In this document: in pieces, positions 35,201 to 43,332 of the stretch
Layout: each line of letters opens with the position of its first letter
How positions within the stretch are numbered: position 1 is the first letter of the stretch
Translations under genes and position numbers: made by a program
The notes under the pieces: model-generated
Told to the model about the DNA's origin: nothing
Databases searched by the model: none
The model's input: only the letters and a program-made list of their open reading frames with translations
NCBI GenBank assembly: GCA_033439765.1
Contig: JAULSN010000010.1
Location: forward strand, 1-64,000
Length of the DNA: 64,000 nt
Direction of reading: 5' to 3'
Source of the DNA: Lasiosphaeria ovina
Taxonomy: Eukaryota; Ascomycota; Sordariomycetes; Sordariales; Lasiosphaeriaceae

Positions 35201-36614
35201 GCTGTCTCGGATATTTAGCTTTGGCGGCGGTCGCCACCGAGGTAGCAGCGGCTCGGGAGATGACCACTCTGGCTCGGGCTCGGGCTCGCACGACAAGAGA
35301 CCGGGCCTTTTGTCGCGAATATTCGGCCTCGGCCGCAGAAGGTCCAGAGGAGCCAATGCCTCAGCGAACGGCATCGAAGATGAAGAAACAGGGCGGAGAC
35401 GTGGCAGCAGGAAGCGGAAGGGTTGGTTTAGCTGGTGGGGTGGGGGTAGACACTCCCGAGACTCGGCCTCGGAGACATCGTCCACTTCTGGGAAGAAAGG
35501 GTTGTTTTCTAGATGGTTCCACAGGGACAGGAAATCCCGAGGCTCCCGAGGCTCCGACACCTCGTCAATGGACTCTTCCCGCCCAAAGAAGGAAGGATGG
35601 AGGCTGTTTGGGTGGTTCCGCAACAACAGGAAACCGCGGGACTTGGAGAGCGGCTCCAGGAGATCTCGCAACAACCGTCGCCAGGGCTCGATGGACTCGG
35701 ACGATACGCTTGTGAACGAGCGCCAGAGACCATGGTACCGTCGACTCTTCAGCTTCGGCAAGAGCAGCAAGCGCAACGACAGAGGCGGAAGACGCCAAGA
35801 CTCCATGGACTCGAGGAACTCGGGCAACACGCTCGTCGGGGAGCCCAAAAAGGGATGGTGGCGTCGGCGGAGAGACAGAAAGAGGGACAGGACGAACATT
35901 AGAGGGCCAGGCAGCGGCCAGCAAGAGGGGGCAGAGCGGTCGTCGTTCTGGTCATTCTTGCGCAAAAAGTCCAAACGCGACCCGCGAACGGGCATGGACA
36001 GGGACGACATCGAGATGGGGAGAATCAAGAAGGACAAGCGGCGGCACTGGTGGAGCCGCAGCCCCAAGGCAGAAGCGAAGATGAAAGAGAAAAGGGCACG
36101 TTGGTGGCGCTCGCAACCTCGCGAAGAAAAGGAGAGACTGAAGGCACAAAGGGAAGCACTCAAGGCAGAGAAGAAAGGCGGTCTAGGACGAATATTCCAC
36201 CGGCGCAAGCCTGTCGGCACTAGTGTCCAGAAGGGACGTCGGCTGGGGAGATACTTGTGGCTCGTACGTGAAAAGAGGGCCGCAGGCACGTCGAGAGGCT
36301 TTGGTGGCCGGAGGGAAGTGCAAGAGCCGGCGACGTACCGGCGCGAAACAACTCGTGACACGCGTCGCGAAGAGCCGACGACAACGTACCAGCGCGAAAC
36401 AACGGCAAGGAATTTGCCGTCAACCCGACAAGAAGCCAACACCTCGAAGCAGAAGAAAGCTGCGAGGCGAACATCATATGACTACGACGACGCGGCGCCA
36501 GCCAAGCCAAACCTGACGAGGGGGAACGCGAACGCCGAATACAACAGACCAGCCAGAACCACGGCAGGGTTCAATAACATCAATAGAAACCAATCTCAAA
36601 GAGCCCGGAAATAA
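29208..36614 (+). CDS. Giant 2468-aa acidic-then-cationic repeat protein
   Basis: A single frame is open for 7.4 kb from an ATG in a C-rich leader. Residues about 60-230 are Cys-rich (RKCCRC, CPDVCEECDHPF, CAECML, WRCSSC, TRCKEC), likely zinc-binding. Residues about 270-1540 are extremely acidic and low in complexity: EEPV arrays at about 667-748 and 781-834, D/E/N/Q/G-rich stretches, and about 38 GGGGEGDE units at about 1216-1524. From about 1558 the protein turns strongly basic, with repeated Trp/Leu/Phe cores flanked by Lys/Arg: KKPGFWASLFGRK four times, then GGGWLSRLFGIGRGRGG-like units about eight times, then variants such as KGLFSRWFHRDRKSRG. No signal peptide or membrane span is visible. 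I do not recognise the family. Charge segregation suggests phase separation, RNA or membrane binding, or a masked cationic domain; this is inference. Confidence 0.75.
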   Translation: MAPRTRSSDLVEYIWPCGYHDNVTVQDAPGIPFIPGKFPLPLAKPPQEFTEYEFRGVPGRRKCCRCSATYNMFKCPDVCEECDHPFDGCAECMLVDQSGVREIMTAQYRVTGEFDQTPEYWRCSSCENINGFEGPVAENTFLKMRDAKCLEDTRCKECSAPFSEDDWVISPFFIYLGSWNGKVVANSGPWQWAMKWHRECAGGYDNHTRSDCYADRRNGRRRRENPCINKSFGHSAKHAVPDQASIQPSLPAKVLLGLSGAREQTSGFDSEYQQDTLAIESDELQMNPPVDISDGEQDDQLSDSSEHDLDPPFGDQESEAASPVLEQVDRDGGYGPDESEDRSQDDSPPDEPDGEPPDDQNGSQDSSPDGQDEGDVSDDPVDGAGEDRPGDDGEGKLPEKPDNGDGDDGDEEGIENTGEEEEEEEEDDGHEEPYVIKKNYYGILDSPDAWKYNPGGMMHNLLWDDDDEDAEERARDSDDMSSETTEPEEGEANRDLNSTSEGDEPAAEGDNAEQEPEAEQDVEQSTEGETEETAEELVVGDGATEDREIDSEAVDEEAATEELLGSEDSAEPEGDSEGSSETPLDENGETEDREIDPEADSEEQSAEDQAEGEPEQPSEDQTEGDSEETPGEPSAEELGDRELDPEVTEPQEGALEEEISDDALPEPTEEPVEEPIEEPVEEPVEEPVEEPVEEPVEEPVEEPVEEPVEEPVEEPVEEPVEEPVEEPVEEPVEEPVEEPVEEPVEEPVDGEMEGDSEDRGLEGEETLADSENIEEGTEGATEEPTEEPTEEPVEEPVEEPVEEPVEEPVEEPVEEPVEEPVEEPVEEPVEEPVEGEIQGDSEDRGLEGDETPADGENIDDVQDIVQEDMQDGVQDDMQDGAQDEMQDGAQDEMQDGVQDEIQDGDAQLEDSTEGDRGIDSEEVPVDGETQDEPQDGYVEGTEGESQEEVPDATNDTDENYQQDGSGEDAQTDENYQENPDDGSNGDQDQTQDNYTEGDQDNQDQQENNEDENRDLDQDESSTNEESQEDTGDSTGESTDDTSEESSEATDDTTPEGTDEGSSEPAEEASEGSDEANEERGEENTEENGENNEESNEENNDGGDGNEESNDSGESNEGSDENGESNEESGEGNEESSEGNENGDNNEENGEANEENNDSGESNEESGEGNGEGDDSGESNEEGSEGNDESREENNDENSGDGDGEASEGLGENNEDGGGGEGDEGGGGEGDEGGGGEGDEGGGGEGDEGGGGEGDEGGSGEGDEGGGGEGDEGGGGEGDESGGGEGDEGGGGEGDEGGGGEGDEGGGGEGDEGGGGEGDEGGGGEGDEGGGGEGDEGGGGEGDEGGGGEGDEGGGGEGDEGGGGEGDEGGGGEGDEGGGGEGDEGGGGEGDEGGGGEGDEGGGGEGDEGGGGEGDEGGGGEGDEGGGGEGDEGGGGEGDEGGGGEGDEGGGGEGDEGGGGEGDEGGGGEGDEGGGGEGDEGGSGEGDEGGGGEGDEGGGGEGDEGGGGEGDEGGGGEGDEGGGEGEQGEGDGGSGEQGDSDNADRDQGEGDNGGDKAHGKGLLASWADKFRNLFHHGKKTGAEKKKKKHRGFGEWLGSFFGKKRDKNKSRKRKRDWWKGLFSRRKGGKDKKKHDWLSWFHRSKGKKKRDWLAWFHRRREKKNKERGMHRKRIADAISNLFKRKKHDNKPGFWATLFGRKKHGSNGNKKPGFWASLFGRKHNSNGNKKPGFWASLFARKKRDANGNKKPGFWDSLLGRFGRGSRNKSNSSSKGGGFWSRLLGRRGKDGSNSSNGGKGGGFWSRLFGPRGGKHNSSSDSGTHQRGGGWLSRLFSFGRHRGKNGSADGSSDSSGGRQKGGGWLSRLFGIGRGRGGSSSSSAEGSSNSSGGRQKGGGWLSRLFGIGRGRGGSSSSSADGSSNSSGGRQKGGGGWLSRLFSFGGGRHRNSNGSTEGSSDSSGGRQKGGGLLSRLFGFGRGRHRSGSNSADGSSSDSTHPRRRGLLSRIFSFGGGRHRGSSGSGDDHSGSGSGSHDKRPGLLSRIFGLGRRRSRGANASANGIEDEETGRRRGSRKRKGWFSWWGGGRHSRDSASETSSTSGKKGLFSRWFHRDRKSRGSRGSDTSSMDSSRPKKEGWRLFGWFRNNRKPRDLESGSRRSRNNRRQGSMDSDDTLVNERQRPWYRRLFSFGKSSKRNDRGGRRQDSMDSRNSGNTLVGEPKKGWWRRRRDRKRDRTNIRGPGSGQQEGAERSSFWSFLRKKSKRDPRTGMDRDDIEMGRIKKDKRRHWWSRSPKAEAKMKEKRARWWRSQPREEKERLKAQREALKAEKKGGLGRIFHRRKPVGTSVQKGRRLGRYLWLVREKRAAGTSRGFGGRREVQEPATYRRETTRDTRREEPTTTYQRETTARNLPSTRQEANTSKQKKAARRTSYDYDDAAPAKPNLTRGNANAEYNRPARTTAGFNNINRNQSQRARK
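31205..31450 (+). repeat. 12-bp perfect tandem array coding for EEPV
   Basis: GAGGAGCCTGTC is repeated about 20 times almost without change inside the giant gene. Near-perfect identity at synonymous positions indicates recent expansion. Confidence 0.95.
31549..31710 (+). repeat. Second, older EEPV/EEPT array
   Basis: GAGGA(A/G)CCCGTC and GAGGAGCCCACC units repeat about 13 times with silent differences, so this array is more diverged than the one at 31205. Confidence 0.9.
32855..33780 (+). repeat. 24-bp tandem array coding for GGGGEGDE
   Basis: About 38 units of GGCGGCGGTGGTGAAGGTGA plus GAA, with many silent changes. At least four of the six frames stay open across about 1 kb because the unit is a multiple of three without stops; the long antisense frames are a by-product. 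Confidence 0.95.
34255..35400 (+). repeat. Coding repeats for cationic W/L/F modules
   Basis: Two related repeat families follow one another: about 66-bp units (GGATTCTGGGCC...CTC) and longer units around GGAGGAGGATGGCTGTCTCG. Some neighbours (34775-34855 and 34875-34970) are nearly identical in DNA. Confidence 0.85.
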
Positions 36615-37659
36615 TTGGGACTCCCTAGCGACCTAACACGGCCGCTTCGGCCACAGGCCCCAGCCGCCACCCAGGATCGGACAGTCGCACAATGACGCGA
36701 TCCTTAGTCAAACAACATTCATTTTATACATTTTCCTTTTGCATAACCATGTTATTAAGCGCGGCGTTGATGGTGTGTGGCATTTTTCTTTGGGTCTCGC
36801 ATGTTTCTCCATTTTTATCGTATATAGTTTAGACACCGAACATCTCGTGTACATGCACGCAGTGCAGAGAAGCCCTGGACGGACGCCGGTGGGACATACC
36901 CGGGAGTTTGGCTGGGGAGGGATTGGTCATTAGAAAACTTTTGGGGCGCGGAATTGTAGGGGTTCCACGTCCAAGAATATACGTATTGATCACTAGCATG
37001 TGCTGCCGTCGAGGGGCGTTCCCTGTGATTTGTCCTCCGACTCCGGCTGGCACTACCGTGGCTGCACAAAGTTTGGTGCTGCGTGACCCATATCCTCCAT
37101 ACAAAGGCAAATGGCACTTAAACAATCGGGCCATAGACACCTGTTCATGCCTTGAGGTAATTTTAGTCTGTGACACAGAATATAGAGCTGGGGAACTGCA
37201 TTGAGAAAAGGATGTAAATTGAAGGTAATACGAAGGAAAGAATCTAGGATATATATGCCAAAGAGAGCACGAGGGGGTACCCTGTGCAGGGTAAATGCGA
37301 GCACTGCAGCGTAACTGTGAGCATAGGGGCATGTGGCTCAGTAGATCGGGAGCCACACCACTGCGCCTTGACAGGGGTTGTTTACCGTGTCACATAGTCT
37401 GGCGAAACTATCTCTTGATCCGGCTTGCGTCTGCTGGCCATTTACTTGTCTTCGATATCCCATTCCGTGTGCTTTTGTGGAACTAGTGATCAACTTATTT
37501 CATTTTCACCCCCTGGGTCTTGGATTTTGCCATTGTCAGCAGATTTCCACCACACCCGTCTATGGCCGTCGGCCCTGATGATTGTAATGCTGTGTCATGT
37601 CATATTGCAGAGACTATTTTGCCACTGTCAGCCATAGCCTGTGAATTACACGTCGAGAA
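36615..37659. other. Intergenic, 3' flank of giant gene
   Basis: About 1 kb with no supported gene. A segment at 37330 (TGGCTCAGTAGA) resembles a tRNA A box but has no matching B box. Confidence 0.5.
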
Positions 37660-38949
37660 TCAAGGGCAACTCACGGGTGGTGGCGACAAGACTTCTCCCT
37701 CGCCATTCTCCTCGTCGTCCTTGTGGGCTGCGACATTCTGAGCCGCGGCCAGCATTCTGAAAAAGGGGTCCTTTTCCATCGCCTCGTCCGCGTCTGGGTA
37801 CTCAAACAGCCGCCGCATATTGTCAGACGAGACTGGGTTGATAATGTCATGCCAAATCCTGCGGCGAACCTCGTCGTATTTGTCGAGGATGGAGTCGTCG
37901 GCTTGAGCCGTATGGATTCCCACAAGGGCCTCGTACAGGCTCCCCACGTCGGCAATGCCGCCAGTGAGCCCGAGGCCTCCGCTAGAAATCAATGAGCCCT
38001 CACTTCCTTGGACCACCCGCCGAGAGACTTACAATGGATTGCACAGGTGTGCAGCGTCGGCAGCTAGCAGAAACCGCCCCACGCGCATCTTGTCGACGCA
38101 CCGCTGGTGCACCTTGTAGGGGCTGAAATTGACAAGCTTGTACTGGTCGGGCGTTGGATTGCCGGGCAAGACAGCTTGGAACTTGGCCGGCTGGCGGGCG
38201 CGTAGCTCGTCGAGGGTTAATCCGCCAACCTCGCCATACGTGACGCGGTGCAGGCCATCGGTCTGGATCTTGGCAACCATGTGCCAGTGCTCTGGGTGGA
38301 CAAAGAACTGGCTATCGTCGTAGCCATACGGCGAGAAGTCGTAGTACATGTTGGTAGCAACGATCTGGCGGTCCCACGTGAAGCCGGGGAAGACCCAGTC
38401 GCCGAACAGGCGCCGGCGCACCGTGCTGTTGGCACCGTCGCATCCCACCACGTAGGCAGCCTCGCGGGTCTCGGTAGTGCCATTGGGCGTCTCCACGCGT
38501 ACCCAAGCTCTATCTTCGTCCTGCCCCAGCTCCACCACTTTGTAATTGTAGTGGATCGATGCCGTGGGCTGCGCGAGCACGGCTGCCTCGAGGATCTTGC
38601 CCAGCCGGTGAAGTGGGAGGCACACCATGCGGTGCCGGAATGGCGGGTCGTTCTCCTCCCCTGGCGCCGGGTCCGGGTTGCTGAGCGCAACGAGCCGAGT
38701 CTTGTCAGCGTCGAGCTTGCGCCACGACACGCCGTTGGGGCTGAAGCCCTCGGTGCGCACCTGGTCGAGAATGCCCGCCCTGTCGAAGATCACACAGCTG
38801 TCCGACGTGTAGTGGCTCGCGCGGGGGTTTGTGTCGAGCTCGTGCGTCATCTCCAGCAGCTCGACGGTTATGCCGGCGCGCGCGAGAAGTAGCGCCAGAA
38901 GCAGGCCGGATGGCCCCGCGCCCACGATGATAATCTTGGAGATGGCCAT
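37660..38949 (-). CDS. FAD-binding aromatic-hydroxylase-type monooxygenase
   Basis: Proposed CDS is complement(join(37660..37981,38033..38949)), 412 aa. The 51-nt intron has donor GTAAGT and acceptor TTCTAG and joins HLCNP to FGGLGLTGGIADVG, as expected for the family. The N-terminal Rossmann GAGPSG (residues 9-14) binds FAD. VVGCDGANSTVRR and GRFLLAADAAHL are the usual DG and GD-type motifs (GD reads AD here). These class A flavoprotein monooxygenases hydroxylate phenolic or related rings using NAD(P)H and oxygen. No signal peptide is present. The last 15 codons are uncertain: a GTGAGT donor lies before the stop and a further short exon is possible. The protein is slightly shorter than many relatives. 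Confidence 0.85.
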
Positions 38950-40007
38950 CCTCGTGTGCGTTTGACGCGTGGAATATCTGCAGCGGATGAGTGTAATGTG
39001 TCTTTGTGTTTAGTCACGGCGAAGAAGGTCCACACAGGATGGAGCATGCTGGCTGGCCCGAAACTGCTGGCCTGTATCCCCGGCTGGGGATATATGTAAA
39101 TGCCGAGCTCGTCCAGACCCCAATTCTTCCCCCACCTCCCCACACCGCGGGATCGGATGTTGACGTGTGGCGCCACACCGGCAGCGGGCCAGAGATCTGC
39201 CTATTATGCCGTGGGGCGGATAATCACAACCGGTCCGGGTCCCATCGACATCTGGGTTGCTGGCAGGCAACCTTGAGCAACCAACTCTGTCGCTGTTGAC
39301 CTACACACACAGATACATTGAAATCCGGTATTGCATTGTGTTGGGGCTCCAAGACGGCGGCACGACCCGAGTCGACGACGGTATTAGGGGTAACTAGAAG
39401 CATTCCCACATGGAAATTTGTCATTGGTTTAGAACCGCGGCTTCCAGTTTTCAAATTTCCGATCTTCAATATCTGAAACAAATCTTTTCGCAGCAGAAGA
39501 ACCGCTCCCTACCAGATGGAATATTATTCCATAACACGACTGGTGGTGAAAACTTGTGCTGAATGGTGTCAACTAGATTGCCAAGTGAGCCATGAGAGTG
39601 CCTACATGGAAGATTGGATAACACTACACTGTGAATCGCTCCGTCATCAACTTGGCAGCTGCAAAGGACGGCTTGTTTGCCTCAGAAACGCCAACCGTAT
39701 GGCGTCGGATTCAGAAGATGCCCTTGCTCGCAAGCCGACTAACGCTCGTCTCGCATTAAGAAAAGACAAACATTAAATGCGTGGCACTGCCAACGCAAGG
39801 GCTGGTGGTTGAGTATATGAAGGCCTGCACAGACCTGCAAAAACAAAAAAGCGCAGCCATAACCACCTCACCCCCCCCCACTAAGAGTTTTGACATCAAA
39901 TAGCGAACCAGCAGGTAAGTTCCTGTGCCCGCGGTTTCCCAACCCAGAGCTAATTCCAGCAGCCCGCCGGATCATTCCAGCACGACCACTGCCCTTCCCA
40001 ATAAACC
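38950..40007. other. Divergent promoter region with a 5'-UTR intron
   Basis: It lies between the FAD monooxygenase and a small plus-strand gene. A TATA-like GAGTATATGAAG at about 39811, a CA-rich leader, and a GTAAGT donor (39915) with a CTAAT-CAG acceptor (39959 or 39980) suggest a spliced 5' UTR for the gene at 40008. Confidence 0.45.
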
Positions 40008-40196
40008 ATGTGCTGGACATTGCATTATCCGGAAGGAACCACTTGCTCCGTCGAGGGTTGTTGGAATCTCGTCAAAAAGCGCCGCGTTTGCCAAAAAGTG
40101 GGTGCCGGCACCTGCGCCTACTTCCGAGTTGAATACCCCAACGTCAATAAGAATACCATACAATGCATATCGTGCCACCCAGAGGCTGGCTCCTAG
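40008..40196 (+). CDS. Small Cys-rich protein, 62 aa
   Basis: The frame starts MCWTLHYPEG and has seven Cys, ending with a CxxC (CISC). Small fungal proteins of about 60-90 residues starting MC(W/Y/K) with spaced Cys and a terminal CxxC are common and unnamed; this fits that pattern. No signal peptide is present, so it is probably intracellular and perhaps metal-binding. Support comes from promoter-like sequence and a well-formed 5'-UTR intron just upstream. It lies between two minus-strand genes. Function is unknown. Confidence 0.5.
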   Translation: MCWTLHYPEGTTCSVEGCWNLVKKRRVCQKVGAGTCAYFRVEYPNVNKNTIQCISCHPEAGS

Positions 40197-40533
40197 GGAA
40201 GCTTGGGAGGTAGTTGATGGCTATTTTGGAGGGCTAGGGCGGCATTTGTTACTAGAGGATACGCACTGCTTTTTCTCGCTGCCATTTGTAACTGCCAGGA
40301 AACCCGAAGCCGGAAGCTGGGAAATTCATCTTTGATAATGATGGGAATGGCTTGGAAGGGCTCAGAGAAATAAACCAAGAACTTTGGAGGCAGGGCTATT
40401 GTGCCAAGACGGTGCTGTTACGAGCAAAGTGCAACGTGAGAATGGAAGTGATCTGAAGACATGGATGCGAATCGAAGACGGCCACAAGAGAGATATACCG
40501 TGTCTTCGCAATACAACTCGCACCACGGTTAAG
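40197..40533. other. Intergenic, nothing recognised
   Basis: Short gap between the small Cys-rich gene and the 3' end of the lactonase gene. Confidence 0.5.
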
Positions 40534-41805
40534 TTAGGTGTACCAGATTGCATTCGCACAACAACCCCCGTCACCAATGTCTGCCCTTGCAACAGCCTCG
40601 GCTGTCCCGTACTCGACCCCTTGTGGCGTGTCCTTGGGCTCGGACAGCTTCCATATCTGCACGTACCCAGTGGGCGTGTCGGCCAAGGCCGCGTACTCGT
40701 CGCTCCAAAACGCAGGGGTGATGGCGTTTGCCCAACCGCCTGTTGTCGTCGTCGGCACCATGAACATGAGCTTGACAATTGACCCATCCGCGGCGAGTAG
40801 GTAGCACGAGATGTAGCCAACAATCTCCATGTTCCTCTGCGCCCGTGCCGTCGCCCACAGGTAGCGTCCCGATGGCGACAGCATGACCTCGGCAGACCAG
40901 TAGTTCTTGTTGTTGCTGCCTATCGGATCTGTCAGAGTGTGCACGCGCTGAAGCAGACTGCGGACTTACCAGTTGGAATAAGCGAGTACTCCTTGCCGGC
41001 ATCGTGGGCCGCACCGGAAATATCGTCGATGCTGAAGGCGACGAGCGAGTTTGCTGCCTCCATGACCACGTAGAGATAGGTCCCATTTGGATGGACCTTG
41101 ACATGCCTGGGATGCATGTTGGTGCGAGGCATGGCCTTCTTTCCAACCTCGGTGACAGCGCCCGTCTGGCTGTCGATGCGGTGCGTCCACACGGCGTCCC
41201 CGCTCAGGTCGGCCGCGTACAGCAACGTGTCATTGCCGCGCCGCCCCAGCGCCAGGCCGTGGACGCCAGACTGGCTTCCATATTTCCACGAGCGCGTCAC
41301 GCCGCTGAGCGCGCCGCTGTCGTCTACCGACAGAGCCATGCCGCACGCGTTTGGCCCTGGCCACGAGACCGAGTACACGGTATATGGAGGCCACGGGCTA
41401 GCCTCTACAAAAGCCGAGGTTGCGTTCTTGCATGCTCCAGAGGCGTTGATGCTGCGAGTCAGATGCAGCGTCGTCGGCGATGTCACGGCGTAGCTGGATA
41501 TCCTGGCCTTGTTGAGCGAGGCGCCGTACAGGTTGGATTTTGTATGCTAGTTGTCGTCGGCCGAGCTTTCAGCTGGAACACTCGTCGAGATTCACCCAGA
41601 CTCGACTTACATCGAACCCAATCCAGGCGTGGCTCGCATCGGCGGTGATGTTTCCATTGCGGCGGAACTCATTTGTCACGTCGTCGAACGACAAAGAGTA
41701 GATGCGGGCCGGGTCCATGAGATTGCCCACAAACAAGTCATGGACCGCGCCAGAAACGCGTCCAATCAACCACGGGCTCAGCGCCAAAGCGAGGGAGCTA
41801 AACAT
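40534..41805 (-). CDS. Secreted carboxy-cis,cis-muconate-cyclase-like lactonase
   Basis: Proposed CDS is complement(join(40534..40928,40970..41546,41611..41805)), 388 aa. Introns are 41 nt (40929-40969) and 64 nt (41547-41610) with GTAAGT donors and agreeing phases. A signal peptide (MFSSLALALSPWLIGRVSGA) is followed by a seven-bladed propeller of the 3-carboxymuconate lactonising type known from Neurospora: WIGFDHTKSNLYGASL, MHPRHVKVHPNGTYLYVV, NNKNYWSAEVMLSPSGRYL. Such enzymes cyclise muconates from protocatechuate-type ring cleavage, though secreted relatives may act on other lactones. A TATAAA lies 63 bp upstream of the ATG. The ring-hydroxylating monooxygenase nearby fits an aromatic-degradation theme. 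Confidence 0.85.
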
Positions 41806-43332
41806 TATGCTAGCGATTTTTGACAGGACCGGAGGTGAGAGACTCGCCGGCAGTGGGATGCAACATCTTTATAGCAGTGCCTCCCAACAGCCTAATGTCA
41901 ACCACGAGGCACAAACGCGCGTCTCGTAGGATCGATATCAAATCTAGGGCGCGCGTGAATTGGAGGCGGTTAAAATGCGGCGTGTAACCTATAATCAATA
42001 CCAAGCAACGTGTGCAGGCATGGTTATTTGCGACAGGGATGGTCTGCTCAAAATGGAGCCGGTTGGGTTCATGTTACCACGACAATATGGAGACAGATCA
42101 TGTTTCGGCTAAGCTACCCTTCGGCATATGGATAAGCCCGCACCAATCTTTTGCTATGCTGGTGTTGTAGAGAAGTAACAAAGCGGACACCTTGTTGTTT
42201 ACGACAGGTTCCGCTCGGCTTGGCCTTGATAATTGAGACCACGATCGTGGAACTCGGCCCGGATCTTCTTTCTATAGCCTTTGAACAGTATGGCTTCGTA
42301 AGCTACCGAGGGTTAGCAGCATACGGTGTAGTCTCGTGAGCATGTCTTCTCAAATCGAAAGCACACTTCGACCATGTGACGGAGATCGAGATTTGAGGGT
42401 AGGTCTGTGAATCCTCATGCATAGCGAGATTTGGGATTTCCAGGCCTTTTTGCACCAGTCGGGGCCATCGTATTCGGACAGCGCCTCGGAACGTGGCAGC
42501 TGTTGGCTACAGGTTAGTGAAAATGGAGATGTCATCCAATACCTACCGGAAGAAGCAATTTTGGTCGGCGTAATGTACTGATTTGACCACGTTGACGGTT
42601 TGCTCAATGGCATCTTATCAAGTAACCTCAAATAATGGATATGTGGTTTGGGGACACGTTAAGAGGTGATGCTGCTTGTCATTCTACGCAATGGTTTGCG
42701 TTGTATTGGATCACCAGGCTCCCCGTGGTGAAGCCCACGCAAACTCGCTGTATTGCCCGCTTCCGAGACCCAGCCATGGCCCATGGCTGGCGTTTCCCAT
42801 GAAGCATCGAACAATCGAGAATAGGGATCAATGCTCAATTGGAATCGCTGCTGCGGCCGTGTTACGCATTCAGGCGCCCATGTCATCCTCATCGGCGTCT
42901 AGAGTTGCATTTCAGTTCGAGAACAAATTTGCCGCAGAAAAGTGTTACATACAGGCCTTCGGGGCTGTCAGCGCCTTGGCAATATTTCCACTTTCATGGC
43001 TGTCTTGGAATGGCCAATAGCTAAGGTAGTAATTACGTGATGATGTGACAAAGGAATCCAACAGCCCGCAGTCCTGTACCACCACACCTTATGCACCTTC
43101 CAGCCAGTTCACAGTTATAAGCTAAACCTAACTCGGGCATTCGTATTGCCCACCACAAGAGTCTACCCGCTGCCGCCAAGCACCGCGGCCTCTCGCCGGT
43201 TTTATGTTTTGCGAGCATCCTCTCCGGTCCGTCCGAAGATCGCTTCAGCGCACTACTCCCTACTACGCTTCCAGCCGTCAAGCAAACAATAGTCAACCCA
43301 GAAACGGAGAAAGCAAACAGAAAGCTATTGTG
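41806..43332. other. Intergenic, nothing recognised beyond promoters
   Basis: About 1.5 kb between divergent genes. No coding sequence, repeat or RNA gene recognised. Confidence 0.5.
41868..41873 (-). promoter_or_regulatory. TATA box of the lactonase gene
   Basis: TATAAA on the minus strand, 63 bp upstream of the ATG at 41805 with no ATG in between. Confidence 0.5.

Noticed and set aside
37325..37385. Possible tRNA (TGGCTCAGTAGA resembles an A box)
   Set aside because: No B box, no cloverleaf pairing and no acceptor stem could be found.
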